A stretch of 64,000 nucleotides of DNA from Geothrix sp. SG200 (GTDB lineage: Bacteria; Acidobacteriota; Holophagae; Holophagales; Holophagaceae). Both the position numbers and the translations under genes were made by a program. A model generated the notes under the pieces. That model was not told the DNA's origin and did not search any database. It saw only the letters and a list, made by a program, of their open reading frames with translations. Shown in pieces: positions 24,967-33,543 of the stretch. The first letter of the stretch is position 1. Each line of letters starts with the position of its first letter. Location: contig NZ_JAKZFR010000001.1 of NCBI RefSeq assembly GCF_022808935.1, forward strand, positions 682,001-746,000, in the 5' to 3' direction.

Positions 24967-26818
24967 CGTCCGCCTTCCCCTCCTCGCCGTCCTGCTGGCG
25001 GCCAGCCTGGCCGCGGCACCGCCGGAAGACGTGCGGGCCCTGATGCTCCAGGCCCGCGCCCTGCAGCTGCGCGGCGGCGGTTCGGATCCCGCCGCCGCGG
25101 TGGCCATCTACCGGCGGGTGGCGGCCCAGGTGCCTGAGAGCGCGGAGGTCCACCTGCGGCTGTCCGAGGCCCTCCAGGAGGCCCAGGACCCCCGAGGCGC
25201 CCTGGCGCCGGCCCGCAAAGCCGTGACCCTGGCGCCCCGGAGCGCGGAGGCGCGGGCCCACCTGGGCCTGCTCCTGTACCAGCTCTCCCAGTCGGACGAG
25301 GCCATGGCGGCGGAGGCCGCGAAGGAACTGCGGGCTGCCACAGCCCTGCTGCCCCAGGATCCGGAGCTGTGGGCCCGGCTGGGCGAGGTGTCCGAGAAGC
25401 TGAAGGATAACGAGGGGGCCCTTCAGGCCTGGCTGCATCTGGGCCGGCTCCGTCCCAGCTTCCAGGCGGCCTGGGAGCGGGCGGCCATCCACGCGCGGGC
25501 CCTCCAGAACTACGAGGGACGGCGCGAGTCCGTGCTCGCCCTCAATGCCCGCAACCCCGACGAGCGCCAACTCCGCATGCTGGAAGAGCTGGCCCGGGAT
25601 CAGATCCAGGCGGGCTACCTGGCCCACGCCGAAGAGAGCTTCCTCCTGCTCGCCCAGCACCTCCCGCGGGAGGCGGGCCTCTGGGAGAACGTCGCCCTGG
25701 TGCGCCTCCAGACCTCGCGGTTCGAAGAGGCCCTGGAGAGCCTGGGCAAGGCGGAAGCCCTGAAGGTGACGCCCCGGACGACCTTCAACACGGCCCGCGC
25801 CCTCATGAACCTGGGGCGCTTCCAGGAGGCCGAGACCCGGCTCGCGACCCTTCTCGCCGGCAAGATCCAGGAGGACTGGATCGCCGACGGATCGCAGGCC
25901 CTCTATGCGGAGACGCTCCTTCTCCAGGGCAAGGGCGGCGCCCTGCTGACCTACCTCAAGGAGCACCCGGGACGGGAGCAGGTCGCGGGCGAGCTGCAGG
26001 TGTTCACCTGCCAGGCCCTCATCAGCCGCAACGATTGGAAGAGCGCCCTGGCCGCGCTGAAGGACGGCATCGCGCGATTCCCCAAGGTGCCCTTCTTCCA
26101 GCAGGCCGCGGAACTTCCGCCCGATTGCCTGGAATACCGCTTCTTCTCGCGGAAGGAGACCCGCGCCGTCCTGGAGCAGCTCCATCTGGAGGGCATGGCG
26201 GCCATCTGGTCCGAGTTCCGCCGCTGGGACAAGTGCCTGGAGGCGCTCGAGCGGGCCCGCAGCCTGGGGCCGGTGAAGAACGTGGACATCCTGATCATGC
26301 AGAGCAGCGCCTATGACCAGCTGGGGCGGGCCGACGATTCCCTCCGGGTGCTCCGGGAGGCGCAGAAGACGAACCCGGGCAACCCCATGGTGCAGAACAA
26401 CCTGGGGTACCAGCTGCTGGAGCAGGGGCAGAACTTGGAGGAGGCCGCCTCGCTCATCGAGGCCAGCGCCAAGGCCACCCCGGACAACGGCAACGTCATC
26501 GACAGCCTGGGGTGGGCCCAGTTCAAGCTGGGGAAGATCGCGGAGGCGGAAGTCACCCTCCGCCGTGCGGCGGAGCTGAGCCCCTTCAGTCCGGAGGTGC
26601 GGAAGCACCTGGGTGAAGTGCTGGTGAAGCAGGGCAAGCTGGCCGAGGCGGCCGAACAGTGGGAACGGGCCCTGGCGTTCGTCTTCCCGGACCGCCCCGC
26701 CCTGGAGAAGCGGCTGGGGGAGCTCCGCGTCCGCCTGGCCCGCGAGCAGGCCCGGAAGGTCGGAGAGGCCCAGGCGCCCGCACCGGACGCCACCCCTGAT
26801 GACGACGACGAGGAATGA
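24959..26818 (+). CDS. Exported TPR-repeat protein
   Basis: A 619-residue protein with a signal peptide (LPLLAVLLAASLAAAPP) followed by many tetratricopeptide repeats spread over about 35-600, seen as recurring A..L....P..A patterns (for example NNLGYQLLEQGQNLEEAASL and DSLGWAQFKLGKIAEAEVTL). It ends in an acidic tail (DDDDEE). The GTG start at 24959 has GGGAGG seven bases upstream and overlaps the end of aroB. An ATG further upstream lies in a frame that is only the shadow of aroB. It probably scaffolds a periplasmic or outer-membrane complex. It overlaps the next gene by four bases. Confidence 0.82.
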   Translation: MPDVRLPLLAVLLAASLAAAPPEDVRALMLQARALQLRGGGSDPAAAVAIYRRVAAQVPESAEVHLRLSEALQEAQDPRGALAPARKAVTLAPRSAEARAHLGLLLYQLSQSDEAMAAEAAKELRAATALLPQDPELWARLGEVSEKLKDNEGALQAWLHLGRLRPSFQAAWERAAIHARALQNYEGRRESVLALNARNPDERQLRMLEELARDQIQAGYLAHAEESFLLLAQHLPREAGLWENVALVRLQTSRFEEALESLGKAEALKVTPRTTFNTARALMNLGRFQEAETRLATLLAGKIQEDWIADGSQALYAETLLLQGKGGALLTYLKEHPGREQVAGELQVFTCQALISRNDWKSALAALKDGIARFPKVPFFQQAAELPPDCLEYRFFSRKETRAVLEQLHLEGMAAIWSEFRRWDKCLEALERARSLGPVKNVDILIMQSSAYDQLGRADDSLRVLREAQKTNPGNPMVQNNLGYQLLEQGQNLEEAASLIEASAKATPDNGNVIDSLGWAQFKLGKIAEAEVTLRRAAELSPFSPEVRKHLGEVLVKQGKLAEAAEQWERALAFVFPDRPALEKRLGELRVRLAREQARKVGEAQAPAPDATPDDDDEE

Positions 26819-27285
26819 TCATGCTGGTTTTCCAGGTTCCCCCCGCTGATGTGACGCCAGCCCCGGCAGTGCCCGTGCGCGCCCAGTACGGCTGGGGGTA
26901 TTCCGGCTCCGGCGGCGAGGGGACCGGCACGTTGAACCTGCTCATGGAACCGGTCTCCGGCCGCCTGGTGGCCGAACTGCATGGGCTCGGCGAGCGCCTG
27001 CTGCTCCTGGAGGGAGACCGCGCCTCCGGCTACCGGCTCCGGGTGCCCCGGCAGAAGGTCGACCAGCGGGCCGCCACCCTGGCGGAGCTGCCGCTGCCCT
27101 TCCTGCCCCAGGTGGCCAGCGTCGAGGCCCTGCTGCGCATGCTCCGCCAGGGAGAAGGCCCTGGCGTGTCCGTGCTGAAGAAGGATGCCGCGGGACCCCG
27201 GAAGCTCCACTGGCAGGGCCGGGATCCCCAGGGCAAGGCCGAGCAGGTCTGGCTGGACCGGAAGCGCTGGGAGGAGAGCAAGTAG
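26815..27285 (+). CDS. Unknown protein coupled to the TPR gene
   Basis: A 156-residue protein I do not recognise. It starts at the ATG overlapping the TPR stop (ATGATC); a second ATG two codons later is also possible. It has no clear signal peptide, though the first 20 residues are fairly hydrophobic. The middle is beta-strand-rich (GTLNLLMEPVSGRLVAELHG, then LLLLEGDRASGYRLRVPRQ), and it ends in charged strands. The pattern vaguely recalls LolB/LppX-like lipid-binding lipoproteins, but no lipobox is present. It ends four bases from the converging nuclease gene. Confidence 0.6.
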   Translation: MIMLVFQVPPADVTPAPAVPVRAQYGWGYSGSGGEGTGTLNLLMEPVSGRLVAELHGLGERLLLLEGDRASGYRLRVPRQKVDQRAATLAELPLPFLPQVASVEALLRMLRQGEGPGVSVLKKDAAGPRKLHWQGRDPQGKAEQVWLDRKRWEESK

Positions 27286-27289
27286 GCGA

Positions 27290-28105
27290 TCAGGGCTCTG
27301 GTTTGCCGGCTGCGACCCAGGCGCTGAGGATGGCATCCCCCAGGTGCTTGCCCGCCAGCTGGAGTTGCCGGGTCACCACGGGACCCTGCCCGGCCCAGAA
27401 GAGCGTCCAGTAGGCGGGGGTGCGCATGGCCCGGCCGCGGGTGTCGGTGGGCGTGGTGCGGTCCGCGGTCCGGTCGTCCTCCAGGAGCTGGGGGATGAGC
27501 GCGTGGGAGGCGCGGAGCCATTCCCAGGGGCGCTCCAGGAATCGCGGGTCCACCTCGGCGGGAAGCGGGGCAAGCGCCTCCGGCTGGACGTACCGCTCGA
27601 CCAGGCCGGTCTCCCAGCGGCTGTGGACTCCGCGCTGGTTCGTGGCCTGGCCGTCATGGTTCTCAGTGGTGTGCAGGGGCACGTGCGCGTCCGCCACGTA
27701 GTGGCTCAGGATGGACGTGGCCATGGACACCCGGGCGGCGTCGCCGGATCGGAAGGCATCCACCAGGTCCCGCCAGCGGTCCTGGATGATCCAGGGCACC
27801 ACGCCCGTGCGGTAGAAGTCGCCGCCCAGGCGGGCCTGGGCCTCTTCCAGGGTGCGGGGGAGGTGATCGGGTCCCCCGTAGGGTTCCATGTCCAGGAAGT
27901 GGCGAGGGCCCTCCTTGCGATCCTGGCGCCAGTGGTCCGGGTCCGAGGCATGATCCTCCATCTCGCCCTCGCGCCCTGCGAACCAGGCGCGGAGCTCCGG
28001 CGGCAGACCTTTCAGGGCCAGGGCGCAGGCGGCCCGGTGGCCCTTGTCGCCCCAGGCGGAGAGGGGAAGGGCGGCCAGGAGCAGCGCGAGCAGGGGGATC
28101 TTCAC
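27290..28105 (-). CDS. S1/P1-family nuclease, secreted
   Basis: A 271-residue zinc-dependent nuclease of the S1/P1 and phospholipase C fold. The signal peptide (KIPLLALLLAALPLSA) would be cut just before WGDKGHRAA. In this family the new N-terminal tryptophan and the nearby histidine bind zinc. Further ligand motifs are DPDHWR (about 60), HFLD (about 70), LSHYVADAHVPLHTTEN (about 135-150) and W-E region SRWETGLVE. The GTG at 28105 is chosen because it begins the signal peptide. The frame continues 27 codons upstream through a palindromic repeat and is not likely coding. Members degrade single-stranded nucleic acid to 5'-nucleotides. Confidence 0.85.
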   Translation of the reverse strand: MKIPLLALLLAALPLSAWGDKGHRAACALALKGLPPELRAWFAGREGEMEDHASDPDHWRQDRKEGPRHFLDMEPYGGPDHLPRTLEEAQARLGGDFYRTGVVPWIIQDRWRDLVDAFRSGDAARVSMATSILSHYVADAHVPLHTTENHDGQATNQRGVHSRWETGLVERYVQPEALAPLPAEVDPRFLERPWEWLRASHALIPQLLEDDRTADRTTPTDTRGRAMRTPAYWTLFWAGQGPVVTRQLQLAGKHLGDAILSAWVAAGKPEP

Positions 28106-28134
28106 GGTGTTTGGCGACTCTCTGAAAACGAACC

Positions 28135-28201
28135 CCACGAAGGACACGACGAAATACGTGAAGGGCACGAATATAGAGGCATTCATTCGTGCCCTTCGTG
28201 G
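28135..28201. repeat. Intergenic palindromic repeat B, copy 1
   Basis: CCACGAAGG near the left end pairs with CCTTCGTGG at the right end. Inside, AAGGGCACGAAT pairs perfectly with ATTCGTGCCCTT around a 12-base loop. It is the (A/G)CGAAG-type palindrome also seen at about 33376-33494 and 52146-52312. It lies between lepB and the nuclease gene, both on the minus strand, and could end or protect the lepB transcript. Confidence 0.6.
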
Positions 28202-28219
28202 AGATCTTTTGTGGCTGGG

Positions 28220-29098
28220 CTACTCGGGGATGGTCCCGGTGCGCTCCCAGCGGGTGCGGGTGAAGAAGTGGCGGGCGGCGTCGATGAAATCGGCGGCCAC
28301 GTCCGCGGGGCCGTCGGGCACGCGGCCGTTGTCGTTGTCCGTGTCGCCCTCGCGGAAGCTCCACCACACGATGAAGGGCCGGCCCCGCAGGTGGTCCATG
28401 GGCAGAAAGCCCCAGTAGCGGCTGTCCATGCTGTTGTCGCGGTTGTCGCCCATGGCGAAGAGGTGGCCCGCCGGCACGGTGACGGGGCCCAGGTTGTCCT
28501 TGAAGCCTTCCTGGATGAGGCTGTTCATGGCCTGCATCTGGTTGTGGTCATGGAGGGCCAGCACCTCCGGATCCGCATGGCGCCAGAGGCCCACGGGATG
28601 CTCCGCCTCGCCGGCGTTCCGGGTCAGGGGCCAGGGGCCGGGCGTGGGACCCTCGGGACTCCGGCCGAACTGGAACTCGAAGGGGCCGGTGATCAGCTTG
28701 CCGTTCACGTAGAGCCGCTTGTTGCGCATCTCCACCGTATCGCCCGGCAGGGCCACACAGCGCTTCACATAGTCCTGGTCGCGGTCGATGGGGTAGCGGA
28801 ACACGATGATGTCGCCGCGCTTCACGCTCCTCATGGGGAAGAGCTTCTCCTCCCAGGCCCACTGGGGCTCGGCGAAGATGAACTTGTTGGCCAGCAGGTG
28901 GTCCCCGATCATCAGCGTGTTGCGCATGGAGGCGGAAGGGATCTTGAACTGCTGGCCCACGAAGGTCTTGAAGAACAGGATCAGGATCATCGCGAAGCAG
29001 ATCACTTCCAGGTTGTCCCGCACGGCGCCCTTGGCGGCGCCGGGGGGCAGCTCGATCTCGAGGTCGGTGGAGGTGTCGGAAGCGGATTCAGCGGCCAT
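28220..29098 (-). CDS. lepB: Signal peptidase I
   Basis: A 292-residue type I signal peptidase, which removes signal peptides from exported proteins at the outer face of the inner membrane. After a soluble N-terminus one membrane helix lies at about residues 31-47. The catalytic serine is S57 in IPSASM and the general base lysine is K112 in YVKRCVALPGD. The later boxes GDNRDNSMDSRYWGFLP and GRPFIVWWSF are also present. The 80-residue insert between the boxes is moderate in size. It is on the minus strand, 21 bases after the lipoprotein gene. Confidence 0.95.
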   Translation of the reverse strand: MAAESASDTSTDLEIELPPGAAKGAVRDNLEVICFAMILILFFKTFVGQQFKIPSASMRNTLMIGDHLLANKFIFAEPQWAWEEKLFPMRSVKRGDIIVFRYPIDRDQDYVKRCVALPGDTVEMRNKRLYVNGKLITGPFEFQFGRSPEGPTPGPWPLTRNAGEAEHPVGLWRHADPEVLALHDHNQMQAMNSLIQEGFKDNLGPVTVPAGHLFAMGDNRDNSMDSRYWGFLPMDHLRGRPFIVWWSFREGDTDNDNGRVPDGPADVAADFIDAARHFFTRTRWERTGTIPE

Positions 29099-29119
29099 GT
29101 CGGCTCCGGGATTGGTCGA

Positions 29120-29764
29120 TCAGGGACGTTGGCCGGGGAACGGGCCGGAGAGGGGGGCGGCAGGCAGGTCCACGAAGCCGCGGGCCACCAGCCGGTTGGT
29201 GGTCACCCACGCGCCGTCGCGTTCCTCCTGGGACTCCACCTCGCCGAGGTTCGGCAGGTAGAGCGTGCGGCGCCGGGGCCCGTGGGGCGGCTGGGCCTCC
29301 ACCCACACGCCGACGGGGTCCGAGGTGGACGGCAGGAGGGACGCGCCTTCCCAGGTGGCGCGTCCCACCACGCGGAACCGGGTGCCCCGGTCCTCCCAGG
29401 CGGTGGTGGAAGGGAAACCTGGCGGCAGGGGCTGGGCGAGCACCCGGCCATCCTCGCCCAGGAGGGCGATGCCGCCGTCCTGGTGGCGGACCAGCAGGCT
29501 CATGTGGCCGCGGAGGCTGGTGAGATCCAGCTGCACCACCCGGGGGGAACCTGGCGCCATGGACGACCGGGCCACGCGCACCTGCAGGCGGTCCGAGGAG
29601 CGCTCCGGCTGGGGCCGTGACGGGTCCTCGAAGGCCAGGGTCAGCCCTTCCTCCCAGGGGCCGTAGACGGGGGCGGCCGGGCGCGGCTGGCAGGCCAGGG
29701 CCAGCAGCAGGGCCGCTGGCGCCAGCAAGGCCGCTGGTGCCAGCCGGGGCAGGCGCGGACGCAT
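29120..29764 (-). CDS. Putative lipoprotein of unknown function
   Basis: A 214-residue protein with an alanine- and leucine-rich signal peptide ending in the lipobox LALAC, so C25 should be lipidated. The remainder is beta-rich with no motif I recognise (for example RVVQLDLTSLRGHMSLLVRH). It carries a C-terminal statement-like strand pattern (RRRTLYLPNLGEVES). It sits between tex, which overlaps its start by one base, and lepB. The context tex-lipoprotein-lepB suggests an envelope role. Confidence 0.65.
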   Translation of the reverse strand: MRPRLPRLAPAALLAPAALLLALACQPRPAAPVYGPWEEGLTLAFEDPSRPQPERSSDRLQVRVARSSMAPGSPRVVQLDLTSLRGHMSLLVRHQDGGIALLGEDGRVLAQPLPPGFPSTTAWEDRGTRFRVVGRATWEGASLLPSTSDPVGVWVEAQPPHGPRRRTLYLPNLGEVESQEERDGAWVTTNRLVARGFVDLPAAPLSGPFPGQRP

Positions 29765-32259
29765 CAGCGGGGTCCCTTGTTGAACTTGGCCATCAGGTCG
29801 GTCAGCGAGGCGCCTGAGGCCGGAACCGCCGGCTCACGCTTGGGCTGGGGCGGACGGGCCTCGCGCTCGGGCCGCGCCGGGCGAGCCTCCTGGGGGCGCG
29901 GGGGCCGGGCGCCCTCCGGCCGGGGTGGCCGGGGACCTTCGGGTCTGGGTGGCCGCGAGCCTTCGGGCCGGGGCGGCCGCGGCCCCTGGGGCCGGCCGCC
30001 AGCCTGGGGGCCGGACTGGGGACGGGGAGAGCCCTGGGGCCCGCGCTGGGGCCGGCCCTGAGGATGGCGATGGTGGGGCTGCGGCCGCTCGACGCCTTCG
30101 GGGGCGGCGAGCAGGGCCTTGATGGACAGGGCGATGCGCTTGGCCTCCAGGTCGACGGCCAGCACTTTCACCTTCACGGCCTGGCCCACGCTGAGGGCGT
30201 CCGCCGGGTTCTTCACATAGCGGTGGGCGATCTCGGAGAGGTGCACCAGGCCGTCCTGGTGGACGCCGACATCCACGAAGGCGCCGAAGTCGGTGACGTT
30301 CGTGACGATGCCCTGGAGCTCCATGCCCACTTCCAGGTCGCTGGGCTTGTTGACGCCCTCGCGGAACTGCACGGCCTCGAACTGGTGGCGGGGATCGCGG
30401 CCGGGCTTCTTCAACTCCGCCAGGATGTCCTTCACCGTCTCCACGCCGAACTTCTCGTCCACGAGCAGCTTGGGATCCAGGGCGTCCAGCACGGCGTCGT
30501 TGCCGATGAGCTCGGGCACGGTCTTGCCCGCCAGCTGGCAGATGCGCTGCACCACGGGATAGCTCTCCGGGTGCACCGCAGAGGCGTCCAGGGGATCTTC
30601 GCCGCCGGGGATGCGGAGGAAGCCCGCGGCCTGCTGGAAGGCCTTGGCGCCGAAGCGGCCGACCTCCAGGAGCTGCTCGCGGCGCTTGAAGGCGCCGTGC
30701 TCGAAGCGGTGGGCCACGATGTTCTTCGCCAGCCCCTCTCCGATACCGGCCACATAGGCCAGCAGCTTGTAGGAGGCGCTGTTCAGGTCCACGCCCACGC
30801 GGTTCACGCAGCTCTCGACGACATCATCGAGGCCCTTCTTGAGGGCGGTCTGGTTGACGTCGTGCTGGTACTGGCCCACGCCGATGCTCTTGGGATCCAC
30901 CTTCACCAGCTCGGCCAGCGGGTCCTGGAAGCGCCGGGCGATGCTCACGGTGCCGCGCACGGTGACGTCATGCTCGGGGAACTCCTCCCGGGCGATGTCG
31001 CTGGCGGAATAGACCGAGGCGCCGGCCTCGCTCACGCTCACGCAGATGAGGCCCTGGCGGTTCGTCTCCTTCAGCCACTCGCGGATGAAGGCCTCCACCT
31101 CGCGGCCGCCGGTGCCGTTGCCCACGGCAATGGCTTCCACGGGGTTCTCGGTGCAGAGCTTCTCGAGGATGGCGCGGCTGCCCTCCAGGTCCCGCTTGGG
31201 CTCCAGGGGGTAGATCACCTCGTTCTGCACCAGCTGGCCCAGCCGGTTGATGACCACCAGCTTGCAACCGGTGCGGATGCCGGGGTCCACGCCCAGGGTG
31301 CAGCGCTGGCCCGCAGGGGGCGCCAGCAGCAGGTGGTCCAGGTTGGTCTGGAACACCTTGATGGCCTCGCCGTCGGCCTTCTTCTTGGCCTCGTAGCGAA
31401 CTTCCGATTCGATGGTGGGCGAGAGCAGGCGGTCGAAGGCGTCGCCGGCCACCTCGTTGAGGGAACGGCGGTAGCCGCTGGCCGGATCGATCTGCACCTT
31501 GGAGACGAGCTGGCTCACCAGGTTCTCGCGCTCCACCAGGAGCTTCACGGTCAGGATCTCCTCCTTCTCGCCGCGGCGCAGGGCCAGCAGGCGGTGGCTG
31601 GGGATCTTCCGGATGGGCTCGGAGAAGTCGAAGTAGGGCTTGAAGCGCAGCGCGGCCTGGTCGGCCTTGCGCTCCTCGCGGATCTCGGATTTCAGCACGC
31701 CCTGCTCGTGGAACTCCAGGCGCAGCCAGGCGCGGATGTCGGCATCCTCCGCCAGGCGCTCCGCCAGGATGTGGCCGGCGCCCTCCAGGCACTCGGAGGG
31801 CGAGCGAAGACCGTCCTCGTCCTTGATGAAGGGCTCGGCGAAGATGAACGGATCGGCGCCCGTCGCGTCGGTCAGGAGGGAATCCAGCAGGGGCTCCAGG
31901 CCGCGTTCCCGGGCCACCGTGGCCTTGGTGCGCTTCTTGGGCTTGTAGGGCAGGTAGAGGTCTTCCAGCTCGGCCTTCACCCAGGTGCCCTCGATCTTCG
32001 CCTTCAGCTCAGGCGTGAGCTTGCCCTGCTCCTCGATGGACTTCAGCACGGTCTTCCGGCGGTCCAGTAGGTCCTTGTAATAGGCGTGGCGGTCCTCGAC
32101 GGCGCGGATGGCGACTTCGTCGAGCGATCCCGTCGCTTCCTTGCGGTAGCGGGCGATGAAGGGCACGGTGTTGCCCTCCTCCAGCAATGCCACGATGGCG
32201 GCCACGCCGGCGCGGGGGAGCTTCAGCTCCTTGGCCATGAGGTCGAGCACTTGATCCAC
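29764..32259 (-). CDS. tex: Tex-family S1 RNA-binding transcription accessory protein
   Basis: An 831-residue Tex protein. The N-terminal helical region (PFIARYRKEATGSLDEV), YqgF/RuvX-like nuclease fold (LGVDPGIRTGCKLVVI), helix-hairpin-helix part (AYVAGIGEGLAKNIVAHR) and an S1 domain (GIVTNVTDFGAFVDVGVHQD) follow in the usual order. Tex binds RNA polymerase and nucleic acid. Beyond the S1 domain a tail of about 110 residues contains repeats of PPRPEGxR and ends in SLTDLMAKFNKGPR; typical Tex proteins end soon after S1. The GTG at 32259 has AAGGAG five bases upstream. An ATG at 32274 is possible but would place that ribosome site inside the coding region. Confidence 0.93.
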   Translation of the reverse strand: MDQVLDLMAKELKLPRAGVAAIVALLEEGNTVPFIARYRKEATGSLDEVAIRAVEDRHAYYKDLLDRRKTVLKSIEEQGKLTPELKAKIEGTWVKAELEDLYLPYKPKKRTKATVARERGLEPLLDSLLTDATGADPFIFAEPFIKDEDGLRSPSECLEGAGHILAERLAEDADIRAWLRLEFHEQGVLKSEIREERKADQAALRFKPYFDFSEPIRKIPSHRLLALRRGEKEEILTVKLLVERENLVSQLVSKVQIDPASGYRRSLNEVAGDAFDRLLSPTIESEVRYEAKKKADGEAIKVFQTNLDHLLLAPPAGQRCTLGVDPGIRTGCKLVVINRLGQLVQNEVIYPLEPKRDLEGSRAILEKLCTENPVEAIAVGNGTGGREVEAFIREWLKETNRQGLICVSVSEAGASVYSASDIAREEFPEHDVTVRGTVSIARRFQDPLAELVKVDPKSIGVGQYQHDVNQTALKKGLDDVVESCVNRVGVDLNSASYKLLAYVAGIGEGLAKNIVAHRFEHGAFKRREQLLEVGRFGAKAFQQAAGFLRIPGGEDPLDASAVHPESYPVVQRICQLAGKTVPELIGNDAVLDALDPKLLVDEKFGVETVKDILAELKKPGRDPRHQFEAVQFREGVNKPSDLEVGMELQGIVTNVTDFGAFVDVGVHQDGLVHLSEIAHRYVKNPADALSVGQAVKVKVLAVDLEAKRIALSIKALLAAPEGVERPQPHHRHPQGRPQRGPQGSPRPQSGPQAGGRPQGPRPPRPEGSRPPRPEGPRPPRPEGARPPRPQEARPARPEREARPPQPKREPAVPASGASLTDLMAKFNKGPR

Positions 32260-32339
32260 ACTTGCTCCTTGCATCCCGGGTCCGGGCGAACTGCGATGAT
32301 ACCAAGCCGGGCTCGGATCCGGCGATGGACCGCTCCGCG

Positions 32340-33350
32340 CTAGAGAAAGGCCTTGCGCCGCGCACCCGCGGGCGCGCGCTCCAGCGCGCGCAGGGCCTTC
32401 TTCCACTGGGTCGCGTCCAGGCCCGTGCCGATGACCACGGCCGCGCAGGCCGGGGCGCTGCCATCCGCGAGGAGGGGCAGGGGAGAGATTTCCAGGCGCC
32501 CATCGGCCAGCTGGAAGGCCCAGCGGTCGCTGCCGTCGTTTCGGGCGGCCCAGCCCGCGAAGGCGCAGACGCCCTTGGCGCGCAGCAGCTCGCCGGATTC
32601 CGGCGGCGCCAGCAGCAGGGCTTCCAGCGCCGCGGGGTCGATGGGGTGATCCCAGTGCAGGGTGAGCGACCGTGCCTCGGCGAAACTGGGGCCTCCGGAG
32701 GGTTCCCAGCCCTCGGGCACGGGGCGCAGGTCTCCGCGCCAGGGATCGGGACTGCCCTCGGGGGCGAGCCCGTGGCGCGTGGGGATCAGTGGGATGTGCC
32801 TGAAGGCCGCACGCAGCTCGCCCTCCCAGGCCACGGCCGCCGAAGGGTCGAGATCGGCCTTGCTGAGGTGGATGAGACTGGCCAGGGCGGCCTGCCGGTG
32901 GAGCAGGGGCTTGGTCTTCAGGTGGTCCACGGGGGCCAAGCTGGAGACCACCGTGAGCAGCCCCGCCAGCCGCAGGCGTCCGGCCAGGGCGGGCTCCACC
33001 TCCAGGTCCAGCAGGTCCGTGGGGTCCGCCAGGCCCGTGGTCTCCAGGACCACGCGCTCGGGCCGCTGGCCGTCCGGCTGGTCGCACCAGGCCTGGAGGG
33101 TGGCCACCACATCGTTGCGGAGGCTGCAGCAGACGCAGCCGTTCACCAGGTTCTCCACGCCCGCCAGCTCGGGGCGCTCGGCATCCACCAGGGTGCCGTC
33201 CACGCTGACGGCGCCGAACTCGTTGATGAGCACGGCCACGCGGCGGCCCGCCGCCACCTCGGCCTTCAGCAGGCGGTTCACGGCGGTGGTCTTCCCGGCG
33301 CCCAGGGGGCCGGTGACGATGAGGACTTCGAGCGGAGCGCGATCGGACAT
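32340..33350 (-). CDS. COG0523-family GTPase (CobW/ZNG1/YeiR type)
   Basis: A 336-residue G3E GTPase. It has the P-loop GPLGAGKTTAVN near residue 12, the metal-binding motif CVCC (in NGCVCCSL) typical of zinc and cobalt chaperones of this family, and a C-terminal CobW domain. The base-recognition motif appears as SKAD. Family members hand metals to client enzymes. No cobalamin gene and no zinc transporter is next to it, so the client is unknown. The ATG at 33350 (MSDRAPLEVLIVTG) gives the usual short N-terminus; GGAGG lies very close upstream, at less than ideal spacing. Confidence 0.85.
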   Translation of the reverse strand: MSDRAPLEVLIVTGPLGAGKTTAVNRLLKAEVAAGRRVAVLINEFGAVSVDGTLVDAERPELAGVENLVNGCVCCSLRNDVVATLQAWCDQPDGQRPERVVLETTGLADPTDLLDLEVEPALAGRLRLAGLLTVVSSLAPVDHLKTKPLLHRQAALASLIHLSKADLDPSAAVAWEGELRAAFRHIPLIPTRHGLAPEGSPDPWRGDLRPVPEGWEPSGGPSFAEARSLTLHWDHPIDPAALEALLLAPPESGELLRAKGVCAFAGWAARNDGSDRWAFQLADGRLEISPLPLLADGSAPACAAVVIGTGLDATQWKKALRALERAPAGARRKAFL

Positions 33351-33375
33351 GCCTCCATCATGCCCTGGAGAAACA

Positions 33376-33494
33376 GCGGAACGCGAAGGCCGCGAAGGTG
33401 CCCTTCGGGCGGGCAAAGAGCGCGAATGGAACTCGACCCACCGCGGACGTTCCTTCGTGGCCTTTGCCCGCTTCGCGCCCTTCGCGTTTGCCTA
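33376..33494. repeat. Intergenic palindromic repeat B, copy 2
   Basis: GGAACGCGAAGGCCGCGAAGG at the left (the shared core is AACGCGAA at 33380-33387) is answered at the right by CTTCGCGCCCTTCGCGTT (33471-33488), forming a long imperfect palindrome. It occupies most of the 193-base divergent region between the GTPase gene and waaA, so any promoter for either gene must lie in or beside it. Confidence 0.65.
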
Positions 33495-33543
33495 TTCAAG
33501 GTCTTCTTTGTCCTGCATCGGGCAAGTGTGAGAGCGTAAACGG

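Noticed and set aside
28106-28186. Longer N-terminus of the S1/P1 nuclease
   Set aside because: It would translate a palindromic intergenic repeat and bury the signal peptide.
32260-33087. Longer N-terminus for Tex reaching into the GTPase gene
   Set aside because: The extension lies antisense to the COG0523 GTPase gene, and the AAGGAG site points to a GTG at 32259.
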